Shown here: positions 36,092-45,068 of the stretch, one piece after another
How the letters are laid out: each line of letters starts with the position of its first letter
Position numbering within the stretch: position 1 is the first letter of the stretch
Source of the DNA: Tenacibaculum sp. 190524A02b
GTDB lineage: Bacteria; Bacteroidota; Bacteroidia; Flavobacteriales; Flavobacteriaceae
DNA: 64,000 nucleotides
Assembly: GCF_964036645.1 (NCBI RefSeq)
Contig: NZ_OZ038525.1
Location: 1,944,501-2,008,500 of the forward strand
Reading direction: 5' to 3'
Program-made: the position numbers and the translations under genes
Notes under the pieces: model-generated
What the model was told of the DNA's origin: nothing
Seen by the model: the letters and a program-made list of their open reading frames with translations, nothing else
Database searches by the model: none

Positions 36092-37243
36092 ATGACTTTT
36101 TTTAATAATACATTTTGGCTAAAACGTATTGCCGTTTTAATTTCTGTAGTGATTGTTTCTTTTATTTTATGGAATACCTATACTTTTTTTCAGAAGTTTA
36201 AAGATGAAGAACGGATGAAGATGGAGCTTTTTGCTGCTGCGATGAAAGAACTTTCTGCCAATCAAAACTTAAATGATCAATTCAATATAGAAGGAAAAGT
36301 TATTGAAAACATAAAAAATATTCCTTTAATATTAACTGACGCTAATGGTCAGATTATTGACACACAAAACCTAGATAGCCTTAAATTATCTAACCCTAAA
36401 TATGTAGCTAACCAGCTACAGTTAATGAAAAGCCAAAATGCACCTATTGAGATTAGTTATAAAAATACCGATAAACAATATGTTTATTACCGAAACTCTG
36501 ATTTATTATATAAATTAAAATATTATCCTCTTGCTCTTTTATTAATACTAGGGCTTTTTTTAATTGTTATTTATATGGTATTTACCTCGAGTAAAATTGC
36601 TGAACAAAATAAGCTTTGGACTGGTATGGCTAAAGAAACTGCTCATCAAATAGGTACTCCTTTATCTTCTTTATTAGGGTGGATAGCTATTTTAAGAACG
36701 GAACGTGTAAATGATAAGTATATTTCAGAAATAGAAAAAGATGTAGATCGCTTAAATATAATAGCCAATAGGTTTTCTAAAATCGGTTCGCTTCCAGAGT
36801 TAAAGCCTCACAATATAGTTACTTTAACAAAAACTGTTTTTAACTATTTGGAATCTAGAAGTTCTAAACAAATATCTTTTTCATTTCAAAGCTCCAATAA
36901 TAAAATTTTAGCAAATATTAATACTGAATTGTTCGGATGGGTTATTGAAAACCTTATAAAGAATGCTATTGACGCCATGTTAGGGAAAGGTAGCATTGTT
37001 GTAAAAATTTCTGAACACAATAAATACCTTAAAATTCACGTTTCTGACACAGGAAAGGGGATTCCAAAATCTCAGTTCAAACAAATATTTAAACCTGGTT
37101 TTACTACTAAAAAACGTGGTTGGGGATTAGGTTTATCTTTATCTAAAAGAATTATTAAAGATTATCATAAAGGTAAAATTTTTGTTTTGAAATCTGAATT
37201 GAATAGAGGAACTACTTTCGAAATAATGTTAAACAAAACCTAA
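36092..37243 (+). CDS. Sensor histidine kinase (orphan)
   Basis: This 383-residue membrane kinase has a first transmembrane helix at about residues 12-29, a ~115-residue periplasmic sensor region, and a second helix at about 145-164. The H-box is KETAHQIGTPLSSLLGW (His185). The ATPase domain has the N-box NLIKNAIDAM, DTGKGIP and GWGLGLSLSKRI. The TAHQIGTP H-box is typical of Bacteroidota kinases. No response regulator gene lies nearby, so its partner is elsewhere. The chitinase gene follows by 34 bases, but nothing ties the two together. Confidence 0.92.
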   Translation: MTFFNNTFWLKRIAVLISVVIVSFILWNTYTFFQKFKDEERMKMELFAAAMKELSANQNLNDQFNIEGKVIENIKNIPLILTDANGQIIDTQNLDSLKLSNPKYVANQLQLMKSQNAPIEISYKNTDKQYVYYRNSDLLYKLKYYPLALLLILGLFLIVIYMVFTSSKIAEQNKLWTGMAKETAHQIGTPLSSLLGWIAILRTERVNDKYISEIEKDVDRLNIIANRFSKIGSLPELKPHNIVTLTKTVFNYLESRSSKQISFSFQSSNNKILANINTELFGWVIENLIKNAIDAMLGKGSIVVKISEHNKYLKIHVSDTGKGIPKSQFKQIFKPGFTTKKRGWGLGLSLSKRIIKDYHKGKIFVLKSELNRGTTFEIMLNKT

Positions 37244-37277
37244 ATAAACTCAAAAGTTATTTAACTAAAATTACCCC

Positions 37278-38900
37278 TTGATGAAAAATTATTGCACCCT
37301 TAAGCAATGTGTTGTAAAAAGTTTATTACTTTTTGTAATACTTATCAGTCAATTTTCTTTTTCACAATCTAAGAAAAGTACTGACCCTATTATTCTTGCA
37401 TACTTCCCTTCGTGGTCTGAAAGTTATGCTGGCGCCAATCAAGATTCTAAGCTAAGAAACATTCCTAATTTTGTGAACTATGTATTCTTATCTTTTGCAA
37501 AACCAGATTTGGTTTATGAAAAAGGTTCTTATGACCTTTCTAAAACAGGTATTGAAGTTCCTTATGATGGCTGTTTATTAAAAGAAAGTGTATCTGCTTT
37601 AAAAGACAAAGGAATTAAAGTTATACTATCTGTTGGTGGTGAAACTTTTTGGAGAGACGATACTGTTTATGAAAGAATTAATTACCAACAAATAAAAGAT
37701 TTAGTAGATGATTTAGGTTGTGTGGGTATTGACTGGGATTTTGAACCTTCAGGATCTTTTGCAACTATTGGGAATACTGAAAATGTACAACACTTTATAG
37801 ACTTCTTTAACAAATCTAGAGCGTTAATGCCTAGAAGTGAAGGTTATGTTTTAGCTTGTGCTCCTAGTGGAGTTGGAGCCCTTGGAGGACAAACAAACAA
37901 TGACACAGCCTCTCCTTTTGCTTTTGAAAAAAGAAATACACTAACAGGAGAAAATGATGACAACCTATATAAAGGTGAAGCACAAACCAACGGTATTAAC
38001 CTTTTTGGTTTTTCTGCTACCGGACACATGATTCCTGTAATTAAAAGCGTTGGTGATAAAATTGATATTATTGCCTATCAAGGTTACAATGCTGGTGGAA
38101 GTAAAAATAGAGCTATTATGTATGATGCTTATGCGCATTATGCAAAAACTTATGGATTTGATGTAGTAGCAGGAATTCATTATCCTGATGAACCTTGGGG
38201 GCCATTTTATGAATACACTCATGAAAATACCGCTGATCTTTCTCATCACATTACGAATCATCCTGATAAAGGAAACAGAAATGATGGTATTATGATTTGG
38301 CAGTTATTAATGAAAGGTACTAATAGTTCTGCTTATTCTTATCTAAATGTAGCTAGTAAAGTTTTGAATGGAACTGATAAAACTACAGCTATTAGTCAAG
38401 CAAATGATTTTAGTTTATCGCCTTATACTGGAGGTGCACAAGGATGTGGTAGTGATACTTCTAACACTTATTGTGATACTTCTGAATATGTAAAAACTAA
38501 CGAATATCCTACTACTGGTACTAAAGTGTATTATGAGTGTAAAATTTGGAAAAATAAATGGTGGGCTAACCCTAATGAAATTCCTGGAGAGCATAATGTT
38601 TGGGAAGAAGTGAGTGCGTGTAATGAAGGACCAAATTGTACATTAAATGTGGAAGATGACATTTATTTAAAAGGTATTGATGTTCTTATTGAAAATAAAA
38701 TTTTGCATGTAAAACAAAGTAATAACAGCACTACCTTAAAAAGAATAAAGGTTATTGATTTATCTGGAAGAACTATCAATAGTCAATTAGCTAACAAACA
38801 TACTAAAATCAGCTTAAGAAACTATTCTAAGGGGATTTACATTATTAACTTAACTTTTGATAATCAAAAAAGTATTAGTTTAAAAACTTTAGTAGAGTAA
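37278..38900 (+). CDS. GH18 chitinase with chitin-binding and T9SS domains
   Basis: This 540-residue secreted enzyme has a signal peptide (LLLFVILISQFSFSQ) and a GH18 barrel with SVGG at 118-121 and the catalytic motif GIDWDFEP (Asp152, Asp154, Glu156). A CBM5/12-like chitin-binding module follows at about 405-450 (YYECKIWKNKWWANPNEI), and the final ~75 residues (GIYIINLTFDNQKSISLKTL) are a T9SS sorting domain. It should cleave beta-1,4-linked N-acetylglucosamine polymers outside the cell. A strong terminator follows at 38924. Confidence 0.95.
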   Translation: MMKNYCTLKQCVVKSLLLFVILISQFSFSQSKKSTDPIILAYFPSWSESYAGANQDSKLRNIPNFVNYVFLSFAKPDLVYEKGSYDLSKTGIEVPYDGCLLKESVSALKDKGIKVILSVGGETFWRDDTVYERINYQQIKDLVDDLGCVGIDWDFEPSGSFATIGNTENVQHFIDFFNKSRALMPRSEGYVLACAPSGVGALGGQTNNDTASPFAFEKRNTLTGENDDNLYKGEAQTNGINLFGFSATGHMIPVIKSVGDKIDIIAYQGYNAGGSKNRAIMYDAYAHYAKTYGFDVVAGIHYPDEPWGPFYEYTHENTADLSHHITNHPDKGNRNDGIMIWQLLMKGTNSSAYSYLNVASKVLNGTDKTTAISQANDFSLSPYTGGAQGCGSDTSNTYCDTSEYVKTNEYPTTGTKVYYECKIWKNKWWANPNEIPGEHNVWEEVSACNEGPNCTLNVEDDIYLKGIDVLIENKILHVKQSNNSTTLKRIKVIDLSGRTINSQLANKHTKISLRNYSKGIYIINLTFDNQKSISLKTLVE

Positions 38901-38923
38901 GAGTAATTTACATTAAAAATATA

Positions 38924-38955
38924 AAAAAACCGATGATATGCTTCATCGGTTTTTT
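38924..38955. terminator. Bidirectional intrinsic terminator
   Basis: AAAAAACCGATGA and TCATCGGTTTTTT form a 13-bp stem with a six-base loop between the convergent chitinase and HIT genes. Confidence 0.9.
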
Positions 38956-38987
38956 TGTTATTCAAAAAGTGGTATTAAATATTGTTT

Positions 38988-39380
38988 TTACTCAAAGTTT
39001 TTTGCTACTGCCTCTGCAACTTCAACAAATTCCTCTTTTGTTAAGGTTTCTTTGTCTATAAAACGCATATCTCCCATTTTATTGATAGGAATTAAGTGTA
39101 CGTGTACATGAGGTACTTCCAATCCAATAACACTCATACCTACCCTATTGCAAGGAATCGTTTTTTCTAGCGCTTTTGCTACTCTATAAGAAAAAGACAT
39201 TAATCCATCGTATTCTTCTTTTGACAAATCAAACAGCTTGTCTTCTTCTCTTTTAGGGATCACCAATGTGTGCCCCTTAGCATTAGGACTAATATCTAAA
39301 AAAGCGAAAAAGTTTTCATCTTCGGCAACTTTATATGAAGGAATTTCTCCAGCTACAATCTTAGTAAAAATACTTGCCAT
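38988..39380 (-). CDS. HIT family nucleotide-binding protein
   Basis: This 130-residue histidine-triad protein has PHVHVHLIPI as its active motif and SIFTKIVAGEIPSYKVAED as the N-terminal signature. The family hydrolyses nucleoside phosphoramidates or similar compounds. The frame extends upstream to an ATG at 39422, but the 14 extra residues are unlike the family and run towards the terminator of greA, so the ATG at 39380 (MASIFTK) is preferred. It follows greA on the same strand, separated by a strong hairpin. Confidence 0.94.
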   Translation of the reverse strand: MASIFTKIVAGEIPSYKVAEDENFFAFLDISPNAKGHTLVIPKREEDKLFDLSKEEYDGLMSFSYRVAKALEKTIPCNRVGMSVIGLEVPHVHVHLIPINKMGDMRFIDKETLTKEEFVEVAEAVAKNFE

Positions 39381-39428
39381 ATTATTTTTTGTTTTAAAGT
39401 TTTGTATAGTTTGTTTGTTCACAAATAT

Positions 39429-39471
39429 AAAAGAAATCGGATTTTGACAGTGTCAAAATCCGATTTCTTTT
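39429..39471. terminator. Very long perfect hairpin between greA and the HIT gene
   Basis: A 21-bp arm (39429-39449, AAAAGAAATCGGATTTTGAC then A) is exactly repeated in inverse at 39451-39471 with one central base. It should terminate greA transcription on the minus strand, with an A-rich approach and T-rich exit. It lies just upstream of the HIT start, so the HIT gene needs its own promoter or partial readthrough. Confidence 0.8.
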
Positions 39472-39496
39472 CATGATTTAATGGACTAAATTTCAC

Positions 39497-39970
39497 TTAT
39501 CTAGAAATCTCTAAGATTTCAAATTTCATAATTCCATTAGGTACTTTTATTTCAGCTATATCGCCTACTTGTGTACCTAATAATCCTTTACCTATAGGTG
39601 AATTTACTGATAGTTTACCATTTCTTACATCGCTTTCACTATCAGCAACCAATGTGTACGTAAATTCCATACCATTAGTAGTATTCTTTATTTTTACTAT
39701 AGAATGAATTAAAGCTTTAGAAGTGTCTAGTTGACTCTCATCAAGTATACGTGCACTAGCTACTACATTTTTAAGTTTTGCTATTTTAGTTTCTAATAAA
39801 GATTGTTCTTCTTTAGCTGCATGATACTCTGCATTCTCACTTAAATCTCCTTTATCTCTTGCATCTGCTATCTCTTGAGATACACGCGGCCTCTCTACTT
39901 GTTCTAAATGTGCTAACTCTTCTTTTAACTTTTTTAGTCCTTCTTCAGTGTAATATGATACGTTACTCAT
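39497..39970 (-). CDS. greA: Transcription elongation factor GreA
   Basis: This 157-residue GreA has an N-terminal coiled coil whose tip carries the acidic DARDKGDLSENAEYHAAKE motif that reaches the RNA polymerase active site. The C-terminal FKBP-like domain follows (VNSPIGKGLLGTQVGDIAEI). It rescues backtracked polymerase by stimulating transcript cleavage. A -7 box lies at 40021-40028 on the minus strand, giving a leader of roughly 40 bases that contains a small inverted repeat (39990-40013). Confidence 0.97.
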   Translation of the reverse strand: MSNVSYYTEEGLKKLKEELAHLEQVERPRVSQEIADARDKGDLSENAEYHAAKEEQSLLETKIAKLKNVVASARILDESQLDTSKALIHSIVKIKNTTNGMEFTYTLVADSESDVRNGKLSVNSPIGKGLLGTQVGDIAEIKVPNGIMKFEILEISR

Positions 39971-40020
39971 AACTTCAATAAATTTAAAAATCTCATTCCG
40001 TCAGGGATGAGATCGTCTTA

Positions 40021-40028
40021 CAAATGTA
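40021..40028 (-). promoter_or_regulatory. -7 box of greA
   Basis: TACATTTG on the minus strand fits TAnnTTTG and lies 51 bases before the greA ATG. A TTG occurs upstream only at a longer than usual spacing (about 24). Confidence 0.45.
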
Positions 40029-40069
40029 AGAAATTTTCGTAAATTCGTCACACAATATTTTCAAACATT

Positions 40070-40495
40070 ATGAAAAAACTTCTAGGCATCATGCTATTAG
40101 CATTATTAACCAACTGTAGTAGTGACACACCTATTAACAGTTGTTTTAACCATAGTATTGCCCCTATTTCTTTAGATTTAAATACACCACAATTAAATGG
40201 GCTTTTAACTCCTAATGGAACTGCAGAAATTAGTGGAAGTTCTCGTAATATTGTTTTATTTAACAAAGGTACTGGTGGGTCTTTTACACCTTATGTAGCT
40301 ATAGATAGAGAATGCCCTAGTAAAGATTGTAGCACACCAATGATTATAAACCCACCTGTATTAGAATGTTCTTGCGACAATAGTAAATATAGTATGTTAA
40401 ATGGTAGCATTATTAAAGGAACCAATAATTGTGAAGGTGGTGCAAAACTTTATAATGTTTCACAAAATGGTAGTAGTTTACAAATATCTAATTAA
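40070..40495 (+). CDS. Lipoprotein with degenerate Rieske-like fold
   Basis: This 141-residue lipoprotein (lipobox LLTNC, Cys16) has a C-terminal half resembling a Rieske domain: ECPSKDC stands where CxH-G is expected, and CSCDNSKYSMLNG where CPCHGSxF-x4-G is expected. The shape and spacing fit, but both ligand histidines are missing and cysteines at 82, 87, 100, 102 and 121 remain. It is therefore unlikely to hold a Rieske [2Fe-2S] cluster; disulfides or a different metal site are alternatives. It faces away from greA and lies 66 bases before purK. Confidence 0.72.
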   Translation: MKKLLGIMLLALLTNCSSDTPINSCFNHSIAPISLDLNTPQLNGLLTPNGTAEISGSSRNIVLFNKGTGGSFTPYVAIDRECPSKDCSTPMIINPPVLECSCDNSKYSMLNGSIIKGTNNCEGGAKLYNVSQNGSSLQISN

Positions 40496-40561
40496 TTTAA
40501 ACCTAGTAACAAATAGATTCTTATTTTTGCAGCTACAACACAACTTACTAACAAATTTATC

Positions 40562-41719
40562 GTGAAAAATTATTTTTCTTCAGATTTTAAATTGGGCGTA
40601 CTTGGAGGCGGACAATTGGGAAGAATGTTACTTACAGAAACGCAGAAACTAGATATTTACACATCCATTTTAGATCCTAATAATGAAGCTCCTTGTGCGC
40701 AGATAAGCAATGAGTTTCATCAAGGTGATTTATTAGACTTTGATACAGTTTATCAATTTGGAAAAAAAGTAGATTTATTAACTATTGAAATTGAAAATGT
40801 TAATATTGACGCTTTAGATAAACTAGAAGCTGAAGGTTTAAGCATTTATCCAAAACCAAGTAATTTACGAACTATACAGAATAAAGCACTACAAAAAGCT
40901 TTTTATCAAGAGAACAATATTCCTACAGCTGAATTTTTAAGATTTTCATCTCTAGATAATTTAAAAGAAGCTATAAGTAATCAAAAAGCTACACTTCCTT
41001 TTGTATGGAAATCTGCAAGGTTTGGTTACGATGGTAATGGTGTAAAGATGGTTCGTTCTATTCAAGATTTAGAAGGCTTACCAAAGGGAGAATGTATTGC
41101 TGAAAAGTTAGTTCCATTTAAAAATGAACTAGCAGTTATAGTAGCAAGAAATGCTAAAGGAGAAACCAAAACTTACCCAGTAGTTGAAATGGAATTTCAT
41201 CCAGAAGCTAACCAAGTAGAATATGTACTTTGTCCTGCTAGAATAGATGATTCAGTAGCTGAAAAAGCTAAAAACGTAGCGTTAAAAGTAGCGGATGCAT
41301 TTGATTTTGTTGGTTTATTAGCTGTTGAAATGTTTCAAACTAAAGAGGATCATATTCTAGTAAATGAAGTAGCTCCTAGAACTCATAATTCAGGGCATTA
41401 TTCTATTGAAGCAAGTTATACCAATCAATTTGAACAGCATGTTAGAAGTATTTTAAATCTTCCTCTTGGAAATACTGAGAGTAAAGTAGCTGGTATTATG
41501 GTTAACTTAGTTGGAGCTGAAGGGTATACTGGTGATGTTGTCTATCAAAACATAGAGCAAATTTTAGGCATAGAAGGCGTTACTCCACATATTTATGGGA
41601 AAAAACATACCAAGCCTTTCCGTAAAATGGGACATGTAACTATTGTTAATTCAGACATTAATAAAGCTAGAGAAATAGCACAACAGGTAAAAGAAACTAT
41701 AAAAGTTATTAGCAAATAA
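40562..41719 (+). CDS. purK: 5-(carboxyamino)imidazole ribonucleotide synthase
   Basis: This 385-residue ATP-grasp enzyme uses ATP and bicarbonate to carboxylate AIR to N5-CAIR in purine synthesis. KLGVLGGGQLGRML is the N-terminal signature, KSARFGYDGNGVKMV the ATP-grasp loop, and NEVAPRTHNSGHYSIEA the metal-binding region. The start is GTG at 40562. The stop overlaps the ATG of the next gene by one base, and purE follows that gene, so the three form an operon. Confidence 0.97.
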   Translation: MKNYFSSDFKLGVLGGGQLGRMLLTETQKLDIYTSILDPNNEAPCAQISNEFHQGDLLDFDTVYQFGKKVDLLTIEIENVNIDALDKLEAEGLSIYPKPSNLRTIQNKALQKAFYQENNIPTAEFLRFSSLDNLKEAISNQKATLPFVWKSARFGYDGNGVKMVRSIQDLEGLPKGECIAEKLVPFKNELAVIVARNAKGETKTYPVVEMEFHPEANQVEYVLCPARIDDSVAEKAKNVALKVADAFDFVGLLAVEMFQTKEDHILVNEVAPRTHNSGHYSIEASYTNQFEQHVRSILNLPLGNTESKVAGIMVNLVGAEGYTGDVVYQNIEQILGIEGVTPHIYGKKHTKPFRKMGHVTIVNSDINKAREIAQQVKETIKVISK

Positions 41720-42351
41720 TGGCTATTGCATTTTTACATACCTCTGAAGTTCATATAGATCGTTTTGAAAGTTTGGTTAGAAAGTATGATGCAGATATTT
41801 CCATTCAACATTATGTAAATGAAGACTTGTTAACTTATGCTGTTAAAAAAGCTTCTTTAGATTTAATTGGTTTTGAAAAAGAGATAAAACAAATACAAAA
41901 TAACCAACCTCAAATAATTATTTGCACATGCTCTACTTATGGAGAAGCTTGCCAACAATATAATAATGTATACAGAATAGATGCTCCTGTTGTTGAGTTT
42001 TTAGTAACTAACTATAATGATATAGCAATAGCCTACACTGTAACCTCTACACAAAAGGTAAGCCAGCAACTAGTTACACAAGAAATTTCAAAACAAAATA
42101 AAAATACAATCATTATAAACTGTGATGCTACGGAAGCTTGGCCTCACTTTTTAGAAAACAACATAGAAAAATACGAACAAACTATAGCTAAATATGTAAA
42201 AGAAATTGCTCCAAAAGTTGAAGCCGTGTTTTTAGCACAAGCTTCTATGGATGGTGCTAAAAAACATCTTAAAAACTTAGGCATTGATATTTTATCAAGT
42301 CCTGAATTTGGCGTGAAAAGCTATTTGCAAAAATTAAACACAACTAGATAA
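41719..42351 (+). CDS. Asp/Glu-racemase-like protein embedded in purK-purE operon
   Basis: This 210-residue soluble protein begins AIAFLHTSEVHIDRFESLV. The segment IIICTCSTYGE (Cys69, Cys71) resembles the first catalytic-cysteine strand of the Asp/Glu racemase superfamily, and DILSSPEFGVKSYL resembles its C-terminal helix. The second catalytic cysteine expected near VFLAQASM is not there, so a two-base racemase mechanism is doubtful. It overlaps purK by one base and ends three bases before purE, implying tight coupling with purine synthesis. Function unknown. Confidence 0.7.
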   Translation: MAIAFLHTSEVHIDRFESLVRKYDADISIQHYVNEDLLTYAVKKASLDLIGFEKEIKQIQNNQPQIIICTCSTYGEACQQYNNVYRIDAPVVEFLVTNYNDIAIAYTVTSTQKVSQQLVTQEISKQNKNTIIINCDATEAWPHFLENNIEKYEQTIAKYVKEIAPKVEAVFLAQASMDGAKKHLKNLGIDILSSPEFGVKSYLQKLNTTR

Positions 42352-42354
42352 ATT

Positions 42355-42834
42355 ATGGTAGGAATTATAATGGGAAGTGATTCTGATCTTCCAATAATGC
42401 AAGATGCAATTGATATTTTAGAAAGTTTTGATATTCCGGTGGAAGTAGACATTGTATCTGCACACCGTACTCCTGAAAAACTTTTTGATTATGCTACCAA
42501 TGCTCACAAAAGAGGAATAAAAGCCATAGTTGCAGGAGCTGGTGGCGCTGCACATTTACCTGGGATGGTTGCTAGTATGAGCCCTTTACCAGTTATTGGC
42601 GTTCCTGTAAAAAGTAGAAACTCTATTGACGGATGGGATTCTGTTTTATCTATTTTACAAATGCCTGGAGGAGTTCCTGTAGCTACCGTTGCTTTAGATG
42701 GAGCTAAAAATGCTGGAATCTTGGCTGCACAAATTATTGGTGCTTCAGATAAATGCGTATTGGATAAAATTATAGCATACAAAGAAGGTTTAAAGCTTAA
42801 AGTAGAAAAAGCTTCTGAAAGCGTAAAAAAATAA
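42355..42834 (+). CDS. purE: N5-carboxyaminoimidazole ribonucleotide mutase
   Basis: This 159-residue class I PurE converts N5-CAIR to CAIR. The N-terminal GIIMGSDSDLPIMQ and SAHRTPEKL, then AGAGGAAHLPGMVA and GVPVKSRNSIDGWDSVLSI, are the active-site loops. It completes the purK-x-purE operon, and a terminator hairpin follows 25 bases later. Confidence 0.98.
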   Translation: MVGIIMGSDSDLPIMQDAIDILESFDIPVEVDIVSAHRTPEKLFDYATNAHKRGIKAIVAGAGGAAHLPGMVASMSPLPVIGVPVKSRNSIDGWDSVLSILQMPGGVPVATVALDGAKNAGILAAQIIGASDKCVLDKIIAYKEGLKLKVEKASESVKK

Positions 42835-42859
42835 GTACCTTAGTACCAAATACTATATG

Positions 42860-42892
42860 AACCTCACCAATTGTAAATTTGTGAGGTTTTAT
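42860..42892 (+). terminator. Terminator of the pur operon
   Basis: AACCTCAC (42860-42867) pairs with GTGAGGTT (42881-42888), extended inward by AATT/AATT, and is followed by TTATT. It lies between purE and the M3 peptidase gene on the same strand. Confidence 0.75.
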
Positions 42893-42913
42893 TAATTATC
42901 AAAACAGTTTAAA

Positions 42914-44932
42914 ATGAATCCACTTTTACAAGACTTTGATACTGCTCCTTTTGCATCTATAAAAGAAGAAAACTTTAAACCAGCCATACAAGAAGCTATC
43001 CAAATTGCCAAAAAAGAAATTAAGGCTATTGCAGAAAATTCTGAATATCCATCTTTTGAAAATACGACAGAGGCACTTGACAATACAGGTAGTAAACTAG
43101 GAAGAATTACTTCTATTTTTTTTAATTTGAATTCTGCTGAAACTAATGACAAAATTCAAACCATTGCTAAAGAAGTATCTCCTTGGTTAAGTGAATTTAG
43201 GAATGATATGATTTTAAATGATAATTTATTCACTAGAATAAAAAATGTTTACAATCAACAAAAAAAACTTGACTTATCTCCAGAACAAAAAATGTTACTG
43301 GATAAACAATACAAAAAATTTTCACGTAATGGAGCTAATTTAAATGACGATGATAAAAATGAACTACGAAAAATTGACTCTGAATTAGCCAAATTATCAT
43401 TGGTTTTTGGTGAACATGTTTTAGCTGACACCAATGCTTTTGAAATGCTTATTACTAATGAAAATGATTTAAACGGGCTACCTGAAAGCGCCAAAGAAGC
43501 CGCTAAAATGTTAGCTACGCAACGTAAGAAAAAGGGATGGTTAATTACATTGGATTATCCAAGTTACATTCCGTTTATGACTTATGTTGAAAATAGAGAA
43601 TTACGAAAGGAGTTAGCTATTGCTTTTGGTAAAAGAGGTTTTCAAAATAATGAAAACAATAATGAAGAGACCATTTTAAAAATTGTAAACCTTAGACAAA
43701 AACGTGCAAATTTACTAGGCTATGAAACACACGCTGCATTTGTATTAGAAGAACGCATGGCCGAAAACTCTGAAAAAGTTTTAACTTTTTTAGATGAATT
43801 ATTAGAGAAAGCCAAACCCGCAGCAAAACGTGAGTTTTCTAATCTAGAAAATTATGCTAAAAAACTAGATAATATAGACCAATTACAGAAATGGGATGGT
43901 GCTTATTATTCAGAAAAGTTAAAAAAGGAATTATATAATTTAGATCAAGAACTTTTAAAACCTTATTTCAAATTAGAAAATGTTATCAATGGTGTTTTTG
44001 AAGTTTCCAAACGCTTATTTAACTTAACCTTTAAAGAAGTTAACTCTCTTGATAAATATCATGAAGATGTAAAAACTTATGCTGTTAATGATACTGAAGG
44101 AAACTTTATTTCTTATTTATATGCTGATTTTCATCCAAGACAAGGTAAAAGAAATGGTGCATGGATGACCTCATATAAGTCTCAGCAAATTCTTAAACAA
44201 GAGAATATTCGTCCGCATGTTTCTATTGTTTGTAATTTCACAAAACCAACAGAAACCAAACCTTCTTTATTAACTTTTAATGAAGTTACTACCTTGTTCC
44301 ATGAGTTTGGACATGCTTTACATGGTATGTTAGCAAATACTACTTATAAGAGTTTATCGGGCACCTCTGTATCTTGGGATTTTGTTGAATTACCTAGTCA
44401 GATTTTAGAAAATTGGTGTTATGAAAAAGAAGCTTTAGAGTTATTTGCGAAGCACTATGAAACCGGTGAAACAATTCCTATGGAATATGTTGAAAAAATA
44501 AAAGAATCAGCAAGTTTTCATGAAGGAATGCAAACTTTACGTCAATTGAGTTTTGGACTATTAGATATGGCTTGGCACGCTAATAAAACACCTCAAAACA
44601 TTACTTCTGTAAAAGATTTTGAAAGCGCTTCTTTCCAAAAAACACAATTATACCCTGAAGTATCAGAAAATTGTATGAGTACTGCTTTCTCTCATATTTT
44701 TCAAGGAGGATATTCAGCTGGTTATTACTCTTATAAATGGGCAGAAGTTTTAGATGCAGATGCTTTTGAATATTTTAAAGAAGCAGGTGTATTTAATAAA
44801 GACGTTGCCAAAAAATTTAAGGATCATATTCTTTCAAAAGGAGGTACAGAAAAACCAATGGAACTTTACAAACGTTTTAGAGGTAAAGAACCTAATGCTG
44901 ATGCGCTTTTAAAACGTGCTGGTTTATTATAA
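42914..44932 (+). CDS. M3 family zinc metallopeptidase (oligopeptidase A / Dcp type)
   Basis: This 672-residue thimet-type oligopeptidase has the zinc site FHEFGHALHGML (HExxH) near residue 470 and the downstream Glu ligand region SWDFVELPSQILENW. The C-terminal FRGKEPNADALLKRAGLL is a family signature. No signal peptide is visible, so it should be cytoplasmic and degrade short peptides. Length is normal. It is preceded by the pur terminator and seems to be its own unit. Confidence 0.95.
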   Translation: MNPLLQDFDTAPFASIKEENFKPAIQEAIQIAKKEIKAIAENSEYPSFENTTEALDNTGSKLGRITSIFFNLNSAETNDKIQTIAKEVSPWLSEFRNDMILNDNLFTRIKNVYNQQKKLDLSPEQKMLLDKQYKKFSRNGANLNDDDKNELRKIDSELAKLSLVFGEHVLADTNAFEMLITNENDLNGLPESAKEAAKMLATQRKKKGWLITLDYPSYIPFMTYVENRELRKELAIAFGKRGFQNNENNNEETILKIVNLRQKRANLLGYETHAAFVLEERMAENSEKVLTFLDELLEKAKPAAKREFSNLENYAKKLDNIDQLQKWDGAYYSEKLKKELYNLDQELLKPYFKLENVINGVFEVSKRLFNLTFKEVNSLDKYHEDVKTYAVNDTEGNFISYLYADFHPRQGKRNGAWMTSYKSQQILKQENIRPHVSIVCNFTKPTETKPSLLTFNEVTTLFHEFGHALHGMLANTTYKSLSGTSVSWDFVELPSQILENWCYEKEALELFAKHYETGETIPMEYVEKIKESASFHEGMQTLRQLSFGLLDMAWHANKTPQNITSVKDFESASFQKTQLYPEVSENCMSTAFSHIFQGGYSAGYYSYKWAEVLDADAFEYFKEAGVFNKDVAKKFKDHILSKGGTEKPMELYKRFRGKEPNADALLKRAGLL

Positions 44933-44940
44933 AATTTAAC

Positions 44941-44980
44941 TTCTCCTAAAGCTTTTCTACTTTTAAAAGTTTTGGGAGAA
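44941..44980 (+). terminator. Possible terminator of the M3 peptidase gene
   Basis: TTCTCC (44941-44946) pairs with GGAGAA (44975-44980), with further AAAG/CTTT-type pairing inside. There is no long T-run after it, so termination is plausible rather than certain. Confidence 0.5.
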
Positions 44981-45068
44981 TAGTTTCAAAATACCCAATT
45001 ATAATATAATAAATAAACTTTATTTTTATTGATAAAATTAGTATATTAGCCGCAACTAATTATTCAAA

